DNA of 64,000 bases from Eilatimonas milleporae (GCF_003688555.1 NZ_REFR01000011.1:496001-560000), one strand, 5' to 3'. Numbered from the stretch's first letter, positions 24,350 to 34,618 are shown. Numbers and translations: made by a program. The notes: generated from the sequence alone by a model not told the origin.

Positions 24350-26711
24350 GATATCGCTCTCCATGGGATGGCTTTTTCAGTTGAAAGGCAAAGGTCGCCC
24401 CGGCGCCGCTGTCATCGGTCCGTGGGGGGGCGGATTGACAGCCGTCGGCCGTCTGGCCGTCAGGGCCTGTTTCCAGCCAGATCCGGCCGCCATGCTTTTC
24501 CACGATCCGTTTGGCGATCGCCAGCCCGATCCCCGTGCCCTGATACTCTTCCTTGGTATGCAGGCGTTGAAACACCTGAAAAATGCGGTTCTTGTATTCC
24601 GGCTTGATGCCGATGCCGTTGTCACGGACCTTGACGGTGACATCCCGGCCGTCCTCCTCGCACCAGACTTGCACGATCGCGTCCCCGTCCCCGCGGAATT
24701 TCAGGCTGTTCTGGATAAGGTTTTGCAGAACACGGCGGATCTGCCCGTGATCCGCCAGAACGGCGGACATGTCCCCGATGCCGATCGTGGCGCCGCTTTC
24801 CGCCACGGCACCGGCAAGATCCCGCAGGACTTCTTCCAGAACCGCGTTCAGGTCGGTTGGCCGCTGGTCATAGTCGACCTGTCCGATACGCGAATATTGC
24901 AGCAGGTCGCTCAGCAGCGACTGCATCCTCTTGGCGCCGTCAACCGCATACTCGATGAATTCCTTCCCGTCCTCATCCAGTATGTCGGTGTAGCGCCGGC
25001 GTAAAAGATCGCAGTACCCGGCCACCATGCGCAGCGGTTCCTGCAAATCATGCGACGCGACATAGGCAAACTGTTCCAGCTCCCTGTTCGATGCCAGAAG
25101 ATCGCTGGTTTTCTTTTCAAGAAGGTTCTCGACCCGCTTCTGTTCCGTGATGTCGATCGCCGATACGAAGACATAGCGCTTGTTCGTCGCCCGGTCGATA
25201 AAGGGCACCTTGTCCGTCATCACCCAACCGCGCACACCGTCACGGGGCGTGTATTCCTCGACAATGCCCAGTTTCGGCTCGCCGGAATTGATCACCTCCA
25301 GATCGTCATCATGGTATTTTTTCGCCATGTCGGGAAACAGGTCGTAGGTGTCCGTCCCCTCGGCCTCTTCCACCGTCATGCCCATGGACCGGGCAGCCTG
25401 CTCGTTCAGACGCAAAATCCGGTTTTTGTCATCCTTGTACCAGATCCGCACCGGCACCGAATCAAAGATCAGGCGCAACTCCCGCTCACGCACACGCAGG
25501 GCCTCCGTGGCGGTTTTTTCCTGGGTGATATCGACAATCGATCCGGTGATGCGGATCGCCGCGCCGGTTTCATCCAACAGGGCCTGCCCTGTCCCGCGAA
25601 CCCAGATATAATGACCGTCCCGGTGGCGGATCCGGTATTCCGCCGTCATCGGTTCATACCGCTCCATATGGCGGCGCAGGGCTTCCAGAACGATATCCGT
25701 ATCGTCCGGGTGCAGCATGGCCATGAACTTGGGCATGCTGGGCTGAAACGCATCCGCGCTATATCCCAGCATGGTGAAATGCTGGGGCGACCAGTACAGA
25801 TTGTCGGATCGCGGGTCGGGCCAGTCCCACACCCCGGCACCGATCCCCGCCACGGCGAGGTCGTAGCGCTCCTGGCTTTCCCGCAGCGCCTTCTCGGTCA
25901 TTTTGCGGGCGTGGATGTTCATGATCGAACCGACCATGCGCACCGGTTTGCCCCGGCTGTCCCGCTCGGCGAGGCCGGTGCCCAGAAACCATAAATATCC
26001 GTCCGTCTTGTGTTTCAGCCGGTATTCGATTTCAAACTTGGCTTCCCCCCGGAAATGGGCATCCACCAGATCGAACGTCGCCTCCAGGTCGTCCGGGTGC
26101 AAAAGCGAGGCAAAGGACTTCAGACCCGGCTCGATTTCCCCGACTTCATATCCCAGCAGGGCAAAAAACCGGTCCGACCAATACTCCTCGTCACGGCTGA
26201 CATCGATCCAGTCCCAGATTCCGACGCTGGCCCCCCTGGCGGCCAGCTCGAACCGCGTCTCACTGTCGATCAGGGCGGTCTCGATGGCCTTGCGGCCGGA
26301 CACATCGTCGATGGACCCGGCAAAGCGCACCGGCATGCCCCGGTCATTCCACACCGCCTGGCCCCGCGCATGCACCCAGACATAGCCGCCATCGTCGCTG
26401 CGCATGCGCATGTCCACCGCATATGGCACCCGCTGTGTCAGATGGGCGTTGACGGCTGCCCGCACCCGCGCGGCATCGTCCGGATGCAGCCTGTCGAAAA
26501 AATCCGACACCCGCCTCGCGCCATGGCTCGGACCTATGTCTGGGCCCATGTCCGGACCTGTGTTCAGGCGTGTGCCTGTATCCGGGTCGGCGCCGATAAT
26601 CTCCAGAAACCGGGGCGACCAGACAAGACTGTCCTCGACAATATCCCAGTCCCACAATCCCACACCGGATGCTTCGATCGCCAGGTCGAAACGGTCTTGA
26701 CGTTTTCCCAT
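24333..26711 (-). CDS. Multi-PAS histidine kinase
   Basis: The 792 aa soluble kinase contains four PAS/PAC units at about residues 8-135, 145-270, 275-400 and 405-525. Each ends in a PAC-type V.GSI.DI or FVSAIDIT segment, and the first three resemble PAS_3 folds (FFDRLHPDDA, LLHPDDLEA, MLHPDDTDI). HisKA carries ASHDLQEPLRMVAGY, the DHDLQEPLR variant found in phytochrome-like kinases. The HATPase has NLIQNSLKFRG, DNGIGI and GTGIGLAIA. No membrane segment or Cys-based chromophore site is evident. It is co-transcribed with the response regulator it overlaps. Confidence 0.9.
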   Translation of the reverse strand: MGKRQDRFDLAIEASGVGLWDWDIVEDSLVWSPRFLEIIGADPDTGTRLNTGPDMGPDIGPSHGARRVSDFFDRLHPDDAARVRAAVNAHLTQRVPYAVDMRMRSDDGGYVWVHARGQAVWNDRGMPVRFAGSIDDVSGRKAIETALIDSETRFELAARGASVGIWDWIDVSRDEEYWSDRFFALLGYEVGEIEPGLKSFASLLHPDDLEATFDLVDAHFRGEAKFEIEYRLKHKTDGYLWFLGTGLAERDSRGKPVRMVGSIMNIHARKMTEKALRESQERYDLAVAGIGAGVWDWPDPRSDNLYWSPQHFTMLGYSADAFQPSMPKFMAMLHPDDTDIVLEALRRHMERYEPMTAEYRIRHRDGHYIWVRGTGQALLDETGAAIRITGSIVDITQEKTATEALRVRERELRLIFDSVPVRIWYKDDKNRILRLNEQAARSMGMTVEEAEGTDTYDLFPDMAKKYHDDDLEVINSGEPKLGIVEEYTPRDGVRGWVMTDKVPFIDRATNKRYVFVSAIDITEQKRVENLLEKKTSDLLASNRELEQFAYVASHDLQEPLRMVAGYCDLLRRRYTDILDEDGKEFIEYAVDGAKRMQSLLSDLLQYSRIGQVDYDQRPTDLNAVLEEVLRDLAGAVAESGATIGIGDMSAVLADHGQIRRVLQNLIQNSLKFRGDGDAIVQVWCEEDGRDVTVKVRDNGIGIKPEYKNRIFQVFQRLHTKEEYQGTGIGLAIAKRIVEKHGGRIWLETGPDGQTADGCQSAPPRTDDSGAGATFAFQLKKPSHGERYHVQSR

Positions 26712-26738
26712 GGCCTTGCCCGTCCTGCCACTTTCCCT

Positions 26739-26782
26739 AAAACGAATATTTAATTAAGTCGATTAAATTAAATATTCGTTTT
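26739..26782. promoter_or_regulatory. 44 bp near-perfect inverted repeat upstream of the PAS-kinase operon
   Basis: AAAACGAATATTTAATT (26739-26755) is mirrored by AATTAAATATTCGTTTT (26766-26782). It starts 28 bp before the multi-PAS kinase start codon. As DNA it is a candidate operator; as RNA it would fold an AU-rich hairpin in the leader. The following 110 bp are also very AT-rich and gene-free. Confidence 0.55.
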
Positions 26783-27015
26783 CTTTCACTGGATTATTTA
26801 TTTAGAAATTATTAAAAATAATATTTTTTATTTATATAAGCTCAATAAAATATAAAAATTTATTAAATAAATTCATGGCTTCAATCAATAATTGAAGGTG
26901 TGCATCCGATCCAGATCAAATGAGCGTGCGGGTGTATTTCTTCCTGTTTTGCAAGAAAGTGCACCGGACAGGGCATGCGGGGGGATAAAGGCCGTGGCCC
27001 ATATAAAAGCCGGAC

Positions 27016-27047
27016 CAAAAGAAAAAGCCGCCCTTTTGGGGCGGCTT
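27016..27047 (-). terminator. Rho-independent terminator of the RND efflux operon
   Basis: On the minus strand a 9 bp stem AAGCCGCCC/GGGCGGCTT with a 5 base loop is followed by TTTTTCTTTT, about 80 bp beyond the RND pump stop. Confidence 0.8.
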
Positions 27048-27129
27048 CTCCGTCTTTTGATTGTGCCGCGCTCCGCCGCCGGTCAAGGCACGCCTGACGG
27101 GGCGGGGGAGGGACGCGGGCGCGCGCGGT

Positions 27130-30100
27130 CTATTCCGCCGGGCGCTTCACCTCCACCGCGTCGTCGCCCCAGGGCACCATGCGGCCGGCCACGCGGCCGA
27201 CACCGCCGAAAAACCGCTTCAGGTCGATGCCGACCATATACAGCGCCGGCACCAGCAGCAGGGTGACGAAAAAGGCGATGCCCACCCCGAAGGCCAGCGC
27301 GATGACGATCGGCTTCAGGAAGGCGGCCTGTGTGGACCGTTCCAGCATCATCGGCACCAGCCCGACAATGGTGGTTACCGATGTCAGCATGATCGGGCGG
27401 AAACGCGCCACGCCCGCCTCGACGATGGCCTGCGGTCCGTCCATGCCGCGTTCGCGCAGGCGGTTGCAGTAATCCACCAGGACAAGGTTGTCGTTGATCA
27501 CCACGCCCGCCGCCGCCGCGATGCCGAAATAGCTGAAAATCGCCATGACCTCGCCCAGCAGGAAATGGCCGATGATGGCGCCGACAAAGGCGAACGGAAT
27601 GGCGATCAGGAACAGCGCCGGCTGGGCATAGCTGCGAAAGGCGATGGCCAGCAGCATATACATCAGGAACAGCGCGCCCACATACAGGCCCAGAACCTCC
27701 TGGAAGAAACGCGCCTCGCCCTCGGCCTGGCCGATGGCGCCCCGCTTGACGCCCGGATAGCGCTGTTCCCATTCGGGGAAGAAGTTCTTGTCCAGATCCG
27801 CCATGATCTCGCCGCGCACTTCCTCCTTCAGGTCGGCGCTGATAATGGCGGCGCGGTCGCGGTCGCGGCGCAGGATGCTTTTCAGGCCGGGGGCGTATTC
27901 CAGATCGGCGACCACCGCCAGCGGCACCTCGCGGCCGTCCGATGTGCGCACGCGGAAATCGGACAGGCTTTCGATCGAGCGCCGCGATTCCATCGGATAG
28001 CGCACCATCACCTTCACGTCCTCGCCGCCACGGGGCAGGCGCTGCACCTCTTCGCCGTAATAGGCCTGGCGCACCTGACGCGAGACATCCGCCAGGTTCA
28101 GGCCCAGCTGTTCGGCCCCCGGCTTCATCTTCAGGCGGATTTCCTCGGACGCCGTCTGAAGGTTGTCGCGAATGTCATACAGGGCCGAATAGGACCGCAA
28201 ATGCTCCTTCAACTCGTCCACCGCCAGACGCAGCACATCCAGGTCGGAATGACGGATCGCCAGTTCGAAACCGGCGCCCTGATTGTCCAGCGTATAGTTG
28301 ACGGTCACGTCCTCGGCATCCGGCACGTCGCCCATCAGGTCGCGCAGGCGGATCGCCGCTTCACGCGCCGACATGTCGCGCACCTCGGGCGAGGCCAGCT
28401 TGACGATGGCGATCACACTGTCGCGGCGCGACCGCGTGTACCAGTTTTCCACCAGTTTTTTCCGGCCGCCGCTCTCGGCCGCGACCTGTGCCACCAGCGC
28501 GGCCTGCGCCCGCTGCATCTGATGCAGGACCTCCTGGCTCCGCTCATAGGTGTTGCCCTCGGGCATGGTGACATTGATGTAGATTTCCTCCGATTCGATG
28601 ATCGGATTGAAACTGGTCTGCACCCAGCCCGCGCCCAGCAGACCCATGAAACACACCAGCATCAGCGCGGTAAAGGCCGCCAGGGTCAGATAGCGCCGCC
28701 GGATGGCCGCCTGACCGATACGGCGGTAATGGTTCTGCGCGAAATGCACGATCCCGCCGGAAATCTTTTTCTGAAACCGGTCGAACGCCGTCAGCCGTTG
28801 CCGTGGTTTCAGCGACGACAGGTGCGCCGGCAGGATCAGCAGGCTTTCCACCAGCGAAAAGGACAGCGCCGTCACCACCACCCAGGTGATGTGCTTGGTG
28901 AACTCGCTGGTCTCGCCCGACAGGAACAGCCACGGCATGAAGGCGATGATGGTGGTCAGCACCGCGAAAATCACCGGCTTGGCGACCATCTGTCCGCCCA
29001 GGACCGCCGCGGTGATGCCGCCGCCGGTCTTGTGGCTTTCCGAATGGATGCTTTCGCCGACCACGATGGCGTCGTCCACCACGATCCCCAGCACCAGCAG
29101 GAAGGCGAATGTGGACAGCATGTTCAGCGATACACCCACCGCCGGCAGGAAGATGAAGGCCCCGGCATAGGCCGTGGCGATACCCACCGTCACCCACACC
29201 GCCACGATCGGCCGCAGTGTCAGCACCAGCACCAGCAGCACCAGCAGCAGCCCCTGGAAGGCGGCATTGCCGATGGTGCTCATCCGGCTTTTGAAGGCGT
29301 CGGCGTCGTCCGTCCACAGGGTCATGCTGACGCCGCTGGGCAGGGACCCGCTGCGCTCCTCGATCCAGGCCCGCACCGCATCGGACGCGGTGACGATATC
29401 CATCACCTCCGTCGTCATGACCTGGATCAGCACGGCGGGCTCGCCGTTCAGGCTGGCCTGGATCGGCTCGTCCTCGAAACCGTCGATCACGGTCGCCACG
29501 TCGCCGACGCGGATGGTGCCGCCCTCCGGCGTCTGGCGGATGATGATCTCGGCGAAATCCTGTTCCGTATCGGCCAGATTGCGCGCGCGCAGCGAATATT
29601 CACCCACATCCGTGCGCACCGAGCCCGACGACAGATTGATCGAGGTGTTGCGGATGGCGTCCGCCACCTCCATGAAGCTCAGATTGTAGCGGCGCAGGGC
29701 CTCTTCCGACACCTCCACCGACACTTCCTCGCGCCGCACGCCGAACAGCTCGACGATGGAAATCGACGGCAGGGCCGCCACCTCGCGCCGCAAATCCTCG
29801 GCCAGGCGCTTCAGGTCCCGTTCCGGCACATTGCCGTGCACCGCCACGCGCATATATTCTTCCGACTGGATCCACTGGCGCACCTGCGGCGGCTCGATAT
29901 CGCGCGGAAAGGTGGAAATGGCATCGATGCGGTTTTTCACATCGTTGATGAACTGCGTCTGGTCCACGGTGGAAAAGGTGCGGATGTCCACCTCGCCGTA
30001 ACCTTCGCGGGCCCGCGACAGCACCCAGTCGATATTGTCCAGGTCGGACACCGCCTCCTCGATGCGGATCAGGATCTGTTCCTCGACCTCCTGCGGGTCC

Positions 30101-30267
30101 GCGCCCGGCCAGACCACATTGACCTCCACCCCGTAGGCCCGGATGGTGGGAAAGATTTCCCGGTCCATGCTCAGGAAACCGGTGACGCCGGTCAGCATGA
30201 TACCGATCATCAGCAGGTTGGCCGCAACCGTGTTGCGCGCCCACCATTCGATCATTTTGTTCAACAT
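27130..30267 (-). CDS. RND-family efflux pump, inner-membrane subunit
   Basis: The 1045 aa protein is the proton-driven pump of a tripartite efflux system. It starts with a membrane segment (NTVAANLLMIGIML), has a first periplasmic loop with PADPQEVEEQI-like sequence, and carries GIVVDDAIVVGESIH in the fourth membrane segment, whose Asp pair relays protons. The second half repeats the layout. It belongs to the hydrophobe/amphiphile (AcrB-like) group rather than the metal group, judging by general sequence only. It starts 18 bp after the adaptor gene. No outer-membrane channel gene is nearby. Confidence 0.92.
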   Translation of the reverse strand: MLNKMIEWWARNTVAANLLMIGIMLTGVTGFLSMDREIFPTIRAYGVEVNVVWPGADPQEVEEQILIRIEEAVSDLDNIDWVLSRAREGYGEVDIRTFSTVDQTQFINDVKNRIDAISTFPRDIEPPQVRQWIQSEEYMRVAVHGNVPERDLKRLAEDLRREVAALPSISIVELFGVRREEVSVEVSEEALRRYNLSFMEVADAIRNTSINLSSGSVRTDVGEYSLRARNLADTEQDFAEIIIRQTPEGGTIRVGDVATVIDGFEDEPIQASLNGEPAVLIQVMTTEVMDIVTASDAVRAWIEERSGSLPSGVSMTLWTDDADAFKSRMSTIGNAAFQGLLLVLLVLVLTLRPIVAVWVTVGIATAYAGAFIFLPAVGVSLNMLSTFAFLLVLGIVVDDAIVVGESIHSESHKTGGGITAAVLGGQMVAKPVIFAVLTTIIAFMPWLFLSGETSEFTKHITWVVVTALSFSLVESLLILPAHLSSLKPRQRLTAFDRFQKKISGGIVHFAQNHYRRIGQAAIRRRYLTLAAFTALMLVCFMGLLGAGWVQTSFNPIIESEEIYINVTMPEGNTYERSQEVLHQMQRAQAALVAQVAAESGGRKKLVENWYTRSRRDSVIAIVKLASPEVRDMSAREAAIRLRDLMGDVPDAEDVTVNYTLDNQGAGFELAIRHSDLDVLRLAVDELKEHLRSYSALYDIRDNLQTASEEIRLKMKPGAEQLGLNLADVSRQVRQAYYGEEVQRLPRGGEDVKVMVRYPMESRRSIESLSDFRVRTSDGREVPLAVVADLEYAPGLKSILRRDRDRAAIISADLKEEVRGEIMADLDKNFFPEWEQRYPGVKRGAIGQAEGEARFFQEVLGLYVGALFLMYMLLAIAFRSYAQPALFLIAIPFAFVGAIIGHFLLGEVMAIFSYFGIAAAAGVVINDNLVLVDYCNRLRERGMDGPQAIVEAGVARFRPIMLTSVTTIVGLVPMMLERSTQAAFLKPIVIALAFGVGIAFFVTLLLVPALYMVGIDLKRFFGGVGRVAGRMVPWGDDAVEVKRPAE

Positions 30268-30285
30268 CTGTCCGCTCCCCCGCCC

Positions 30286-31521
30286 TTACCGGGACCCGGC
30301 GGCGATGCCGCTGTCGGCCGTCATCGGCGCCGTGTTGGCCCGCGACAGGTTGGTGGCGGCCGCCCGCGTGATGGGCTGGACGATCATGCCGGCCACCGCC
30401 GACTGCACCGGCGATGTCACCACCTTTTCGCCGTCCACCACCCCGCTTGACACCAGCACCCGGTCCGGCGACGTGGCCAGCACGCCGACGGTGCGGATTT
30501 CCAGCTTGTTCTCGGCATTGATGACGAACACCCGGTTGTCGGACCGCAGCGCCAGGCGCGGCATCACCAGGGCGCGCTGCGGCTGGGCGCCGGCGATCTC
30601 GGCATGGACGAACATGCCGACGGCAAAGGGCATGCCCCGGTCGGTGTTGCGGCCATAGGGGTCGTCCACCTCGGCAATGGCATAGGCCAGGCGCGTCTGC
30701 TGGTCGATGTCGGCATTGATGCGCACGATCCGTCCGCGCCACTGATAGGGCATGCCCCCCATGTCATGGGTGAAGGTCACACCCGGCGCCGTGGTCGGGT
30801 CCATGGCCACATAGCCGATGGGCAGTTGCAGTTCCGTCAGTTGCTTGTCGGTCAGCGGCAGCTTGATCTCGACCACATCGGTGGCGAAGGCGCGTCCCAG
30901 CACCGTGCCGTTGCTGACGAACTGGCCCAGACCCACATCCCGCGAGCGCACGCGCCCGTCAAACGGCAGCGAAATCCGCGTGCGCTCCATATTCAGCCGC
31001 GCTTCCTTCAGGTCGGCTTCCGCCGCGCGCAGTTTCGCCTGGGCCTCGGCCACCTGCGGCTTGTTCAGGGCCAGCGGCGTCGGTTCGCCGTCCTTGACCC
31101 ATTCCTGCCACTGCTTTTCCTTGATCCGGGCGTCCGCCAGTTCCTGCTCCACCTGCACGCGGGCTTCCGCCACGCGGGCCTCGGCGCGGATCAGTTCCAG
31201 CTTGTAATCCGAATCGTCGATCCGCAGCAGCACCGTCCCGGGGGCGAAGCTGCCGCCCTCGGAAAAAGCGGGGTCCACATAGGTGATGCGCCCCGACACC
31301 TGCGGGATGATGTTCACATCCGTTTTCGGCCGCACCTCGCCCTGCGTCCGCACGGACAGGACGACGGATTCCGCCCGCACCGTGTCCACATACAGCGACA
31401 CGGGGCGCGGGATTTCCTCGGTTTTTTCAGGGTCGGGTTTCGCGGCGGTCAGTGCCCATACGACACCGATGCCGGCCACCAGCACAACAGCCGGCGCCAC
31501 GCTTTTGAGAATCTTCCTCAC
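30286..31521 (-). CDS. RND efflux periplasmic adaptor (membrane fusion protein)
   Basis: The 411 aa protein has an N-terminal membrane anchor (residues ~8-27). A barrel-sandwich hybrid half (TQGEVRPKTDVNIIPQVSGRI) is followed by an alpha-hairpin rich in Ala/Glu/Arg (~105-190), the second lipoyl half (ISLPFDGRVRSRDVGLGQFV) and beta-barrel domains. It links the pump encoded next to an outer-membrane channel. The upstream spacer has an AT-rich segment with ATCTATATAGAT (31593-31604), a possible operator. Confidence 0.92.
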   Translation of the reverse strand: MRKILKSVAPAVVLVAGIGVVWALTAAKPDPEKTEEIPRPVSLYVDTVRAESVVLSVRTQGEVRPKTDVNIIPQVSGRITYVDPAFSEGGSFAPGTVLLRIDDSDYKLELIRAEARVAEARVQVEQELADARIKEKQWQEWVKDGEPTPLALNKPQVAEAQAKLRAAEADLKEARLNMERTRISLPFDGRVRSRDVGLGQFVSNGTVLGRAFATDVVEIKLPLTDKQLTELQLPIGYVAMDPTTAPGVTFTHDMGGMPYQWRGRIVRINADIDQQTRLAYAIAEVDDPYGRNTDRGMPFAVGMFVHAEIAGAQPQRALVMPRLALRSDNRVFVINAENKLEIRTVGVLATSPDRVLVSSGVVDGEKVVTSPVQSAVAGMIVQPITRAAATNLSRANTAPMTADSGIAAGSR

Positions 31522-32011
31522 CGTATTCCTCGCTTGTCATCGTTATTCGGGCCTTTGGACCCACTTTTGTTTATATGTGTCGTATATATCAAATCTATAT
31601 AGATGTCATCCCCCTTTTATGCCCGGCACCCCCGCATTTTTTCGCCGCACGCCGGAAGACGCGGCCCTTCCGTCGACGGATCCCCGGCCAACCGCCGGGG
31701 CCCCCGCGCCCGATCCCCGTGCCTGATCCCCGTGTCTGATCCCCGCGTCTTTCTCCGTGCCTGTCCCCGCATCTGTATTCGCCCTTGTATCCGCTGTATC
31801 CGGCCCTGTATCCGCCCCTGTCTGCCGTCTTGAACAATCCTTCATCTTTCGTTACGAAATTTATGTCATTTTTTATTCGCAACCCGGATTGCATAAGTAC
31901 ACGTCGCCCGCACTTTGCCCGGATCGATCCGCCTGAATGCAAGCGAGAGTCAGATGCACCGAAACCCTGACACCATGATGCCGCGATCACGCCCATATAT
32001 GTGTTGAGTTT
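31522..32011. other. Divergent spacer between the RND operon and a kinase gene
   Basis: No credible gene lies here. 31560-31610 is AT-rich with the palindrome ATCTATATAGAT. 31715-31830 holds degenerate GATCCCCGTGCCT and CTGTATCCGCC repeats. 31840-31880 is AT-rich again and may hold the kinase promoter. Confidence 0.5.
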
Positions 32012-33682
32012 ATGCCCGTGTTCACCCGCTCCCCCGATAATGAACCGGCCACCGCGCCCGGCCCCGCGCCGGACAAGGTAACTGACACGGCACCGGACAC
32101 GGTACCGGACACGGTACCGGCCACGGCAGCGGAAAAGGCATCCGGCGGCGAAACCGCCGACAGGCTGTCCGACAAGGCCGCGCTGCTGGACACGCTGGGC
32201 GAAGGGGTGGTCGTGGTGCGCGACGGCGTGTTCGTCTATGTCAACGCCCCCATGCACCGCATGCTCGGCGTGCCCCAGTCCGCCGGCGACTTCATCGGCC
32301 AGCGCTTTGACGACTGGCTGCATGAAGACGACCGCGACCGGGTGCTCGGCAATCACAAGATCCGCCTCATCGACGATGAGGGCCCCGAGGAATATCGCTT
32401 CCGTCTCCGCCACGCCGACGGCGACACCATCTGGGTGTCCTGCCGTGCCGGCCAGATCGAGTGGGAGGGCAAGAAGGCGGTGGCGGCTTCCCTGTTCGAT
32501 GTCACCGCCCAGGTCCGGGAACAGTCGGACCGCCGCCGCGCGGAAAAAATATTCCGCAATGTGTTTCGCCTGACACCGGAAATCATGGCCCTGACCGATG
32601 CGGTGACCGAACGCCTGATCGATGTGAACCCGGCCTTTATCAACATGTTCGGGTTTCGCCGCGATGACGTGATCGGCAAAACCATGTCGGAACTGGGCCT
32701 GTGGGCCGACCCCATGTTCGCCGGCCGCTTCCGCGAGGAACTGAAGAACACCGCCACCATGACGGACGTGCCCACCACGCTGAAGACCCGTGGCAACCTC
32801 ATCCGCAATTTCCGGCTCTTCGCCCAGAAAATCGAGGAAGACGCCGAACCGATGCTGCTGATCATCGGCCGCGACGTCACCGACGACCTGATCCAGGCGC
32901 AGGAATTGCAGCGCAGCCGCGACATGGCCGAACTGGCCAACCGGGCCAAATCGGAATTCCTCGCCAATATGAGCCACGAGCTGAGGACCCCGCTCAACGC
33001 CATTCTCGGCTTCGCCGAAATTCTGAAGGACGAGCTGATCGGCCCCGTCGGCAATGAACGCTACGCCGAATATGCCGGCGACATCCATGAAAGCGGCACG
33101 CACCTTCTGGCCATCATCAATGACATTCTCGACCTGTCCAAGGTCGAATCAGGGCGGCTGGAAGCCCATCTCACATGGGTCAATCCGTTGCCGGCCATGC
33201 AGATGTGCGAAACACTGGTCCAGCAGCGCGCCTATGAGGCCGGGCTCAAACTCAGCCACCGTCTCGACCCCGCCATCCGGCTGGAGGCCGACGAACGCCT
33301 GATCAAGCAGATCTGTCTCAACCTCCTGTCCAACGCCATCAAGTTCACCGAGCCCGGCGGCCAGGTGGAACTGGGGCTGGAAGGCCGGGTGGACGGCAGC
33401 GCCGTCCTCGTCGTCGAGGATACCGGCATCGGCATGACGCCCGAGGAGATCAAGATCGCCAAGCGTCCCTTCGGACAGGTGGACAGCTCCCTCTCGCGCC
33501 GTCACCAGGGCTCCGGTCTCGGCCTGCCGCTGGTCGCCGCCTTCGCCGAAAAAATGAACGCCAGTATGAGCATCGTCAGCCGCAAGGGCGTGGGCACCTG
33601 TGTCAGCATTATCTTTCCCCCGCACAAGGCCCGCCGGCTTGACCCCGACGGCACCCCCGCGCCGGACGGCCAGGCTGTCTGA
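32012..33682 (+). CDS. Sensor histidine kinase with two PAS domains
   Basis: The 556 aa soluble kinase begins with a Pro/Thr/Asp-rich tail of ~45 residues made of DTVPDTVPAT-type repeats. PAS domains occupy ~57-165 and ~180-295. HisKA has His322 in ANMSHELRTPLNAILGFAE, and the HATPase has NLLSNAIKFTEPGG, DTGIGM and GSGLGLPLV. No receiver domain or adjacent regulator is present, so its partner is elsewhere. The start is uncertain, since no good ribosome-binding site precedes the ATG. Confidence 0.88.
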   Translation: MPVFTRSPDNEPATAPGPAPDKVTDTAPDTVPDTVPATAAEKASGGETADRLSDKAALLDTLGEGVVVVRDGVFVYVNAPMHRMLGVPQSAGDFIGQRFDDWLHEDDRDRVLGNHKIRLIDDEGPEEYRFRLRHADGDTIWVSCRAGQIEWEGKKAVAASLFDVTAQVREQSDRRRAEKIFRNVFRLTPEIMALTDAVTERLIDVNPAFINMFGFRRDDVIGKTMSELGLWADPMFAGRFREELKNTATMTDVPTTLKTRGNLIRNFRLFAQKIEEDAEPMLLIIGRDVTDDLIQAQELQRSRDMAELANRAKSEFLANMSHELRTPLNAILGFAEILKDELIGPVGNERYAEYAGDIHESGTHLLAIINDILDLSKVESGRLEAHLTWVNPLPAMQMCETLVQQRAYEAGLKLSHRLDPAIRLEADERLIKQICLNLLSNAIKFTEPGGQVELGLEGRVDGSAVLVVEDTGIGMTPEEIKIAKRPFGQVDSSLSRRHQGSGLGLPLVAAFAEKMNASMSIVSRKGVGTCVSIIFPPHKARRLDPDGTPAPDGQAV

Positions 33683-33770
33683 CGCAGGGCCCGTGCACCG
33701 GCCCGCATGAAGCCTACAGGCCCGTCATGGCCGCCACAGTCCCCGATATCTCCCGCATGTCCGGCCCGGA

Positions 33771-34574
33771 TCAGCCGATCCGCCGCAGGAACGCCGTCAT
33801 CATCGCGTTCACCTGCACCGGTTCGCTCAGATGACAGTGGTGCGAGCCCGCCAGCACCTCCCCCCAGAACAGTGACGGCACGGCACGCTTCATCTCCGCG
33901 CGGTGGTTGTTGGGATATTCGGCGGCGATATAGGCCAGCGGTCTCGCCGCCGCCGCTTTCAGGGCCACCCGCCCGTTCCAGTCGATCATGCCCTGCCAGG
34001 CCGTCAGGGCCACATGGCTGGGCACGCGGCGCTGCACACTGTGCAGCCAGGTGCTGATCTCCTCCGGGTCGTCCGCGCGCAGCATGTAGCGTTTCATGCC
34101 GTTCCAGTATGTCTCGCGCACGCCGTGTTCCTCCATGGCGGCCTGCGACCCGTTCAGGGACCGGACCATGCCCCGCGTCGGCAGGATCATGGCGGGGTCC
34201 ACCAGCACCGCGCCCCGCGCCGTGTCCGGGTCCTGGTGCAGCATCTCGACGGCGATGCAGCCGCCCATGGAATGGCCGACGATCATACTGTCCCGCAGGC
34301 CCAGCTTGCGGATCAGGCCGTTGATGATCTCGGCGAAGAACACGATGGAATAGTCGATCTGCGGCTTGGCCGAGCGGCCGTGCCCCGGCAGGTCCACGGC
34401 AATACAGCGGTGGGTGGGCAGAAACTGTTTGATCTGTTCCTTGAAACTGGCGTGATTGCCGCACCAGCCATGCAGAAACAGCAGCGTGTCGGGTCCGCTG
34501 CCGGTCTCGACACCGTGCAGACGGACACCGTAAACGGTTTCCTCGAATGTTTTCAGTCCGATAATCGCATCCAT
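33771..34574 (-). CDS. Alpha/beta-hydrolase
   Basis: The 267 aa protein has the oxyanion region LLFLHGWCGNHASF, DLPGHGRS and the nucleophile elbow VGHSMGG (Ser ~101). The catalytic His is probably in GSHHCHLSEP near residue 248, and an Asp in LVDPAM may contribute. There is no lid domain large enough to name a substrate and no signal peptide. Esterase, lactonase or dehalogenase-type members cannot be told apart by eye. It is convergent with the kinase gene and followed upstream by repeats and purD. Confidence 0.85.
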   Translation of the reverse strand: MDAIIGLKTFEETVYGVRLHGVETGSGPDTLLFLHGWCGNHASFKEQIKQFLPTHRCIAVDLPGHGRSAKPQIDYSIVFFAEIINGLIRKLGLRDSMIVGHSMGGCIAVEMLHQDPDTARGAVLVDPAMILPTRGMVRSLNGSQAAMEEHGVRETYWNGMKRYMLRADDPEEISTWLHSVQRRVPSHVALTAWQGMIDWNGRVALKAAAARPLAYIAAEYPNNHRAEMKRAVPSLFWGEVLAGSHHCHLSEPVQVNAMMTAFLRRIG

Positions 34575-34618
34575 AATGCGGCATCCCCACCTGCCCGTGA
34601 TGATCCCTTGCCCGTCTA

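Noticed and set aside
27061-30450. 1129 aa plus-strand open frame
   Set aside because: It lies opposite the RND pump, whose motifs are unmistakable, and its His/Arg/Gln-rich sequence shows no fold.
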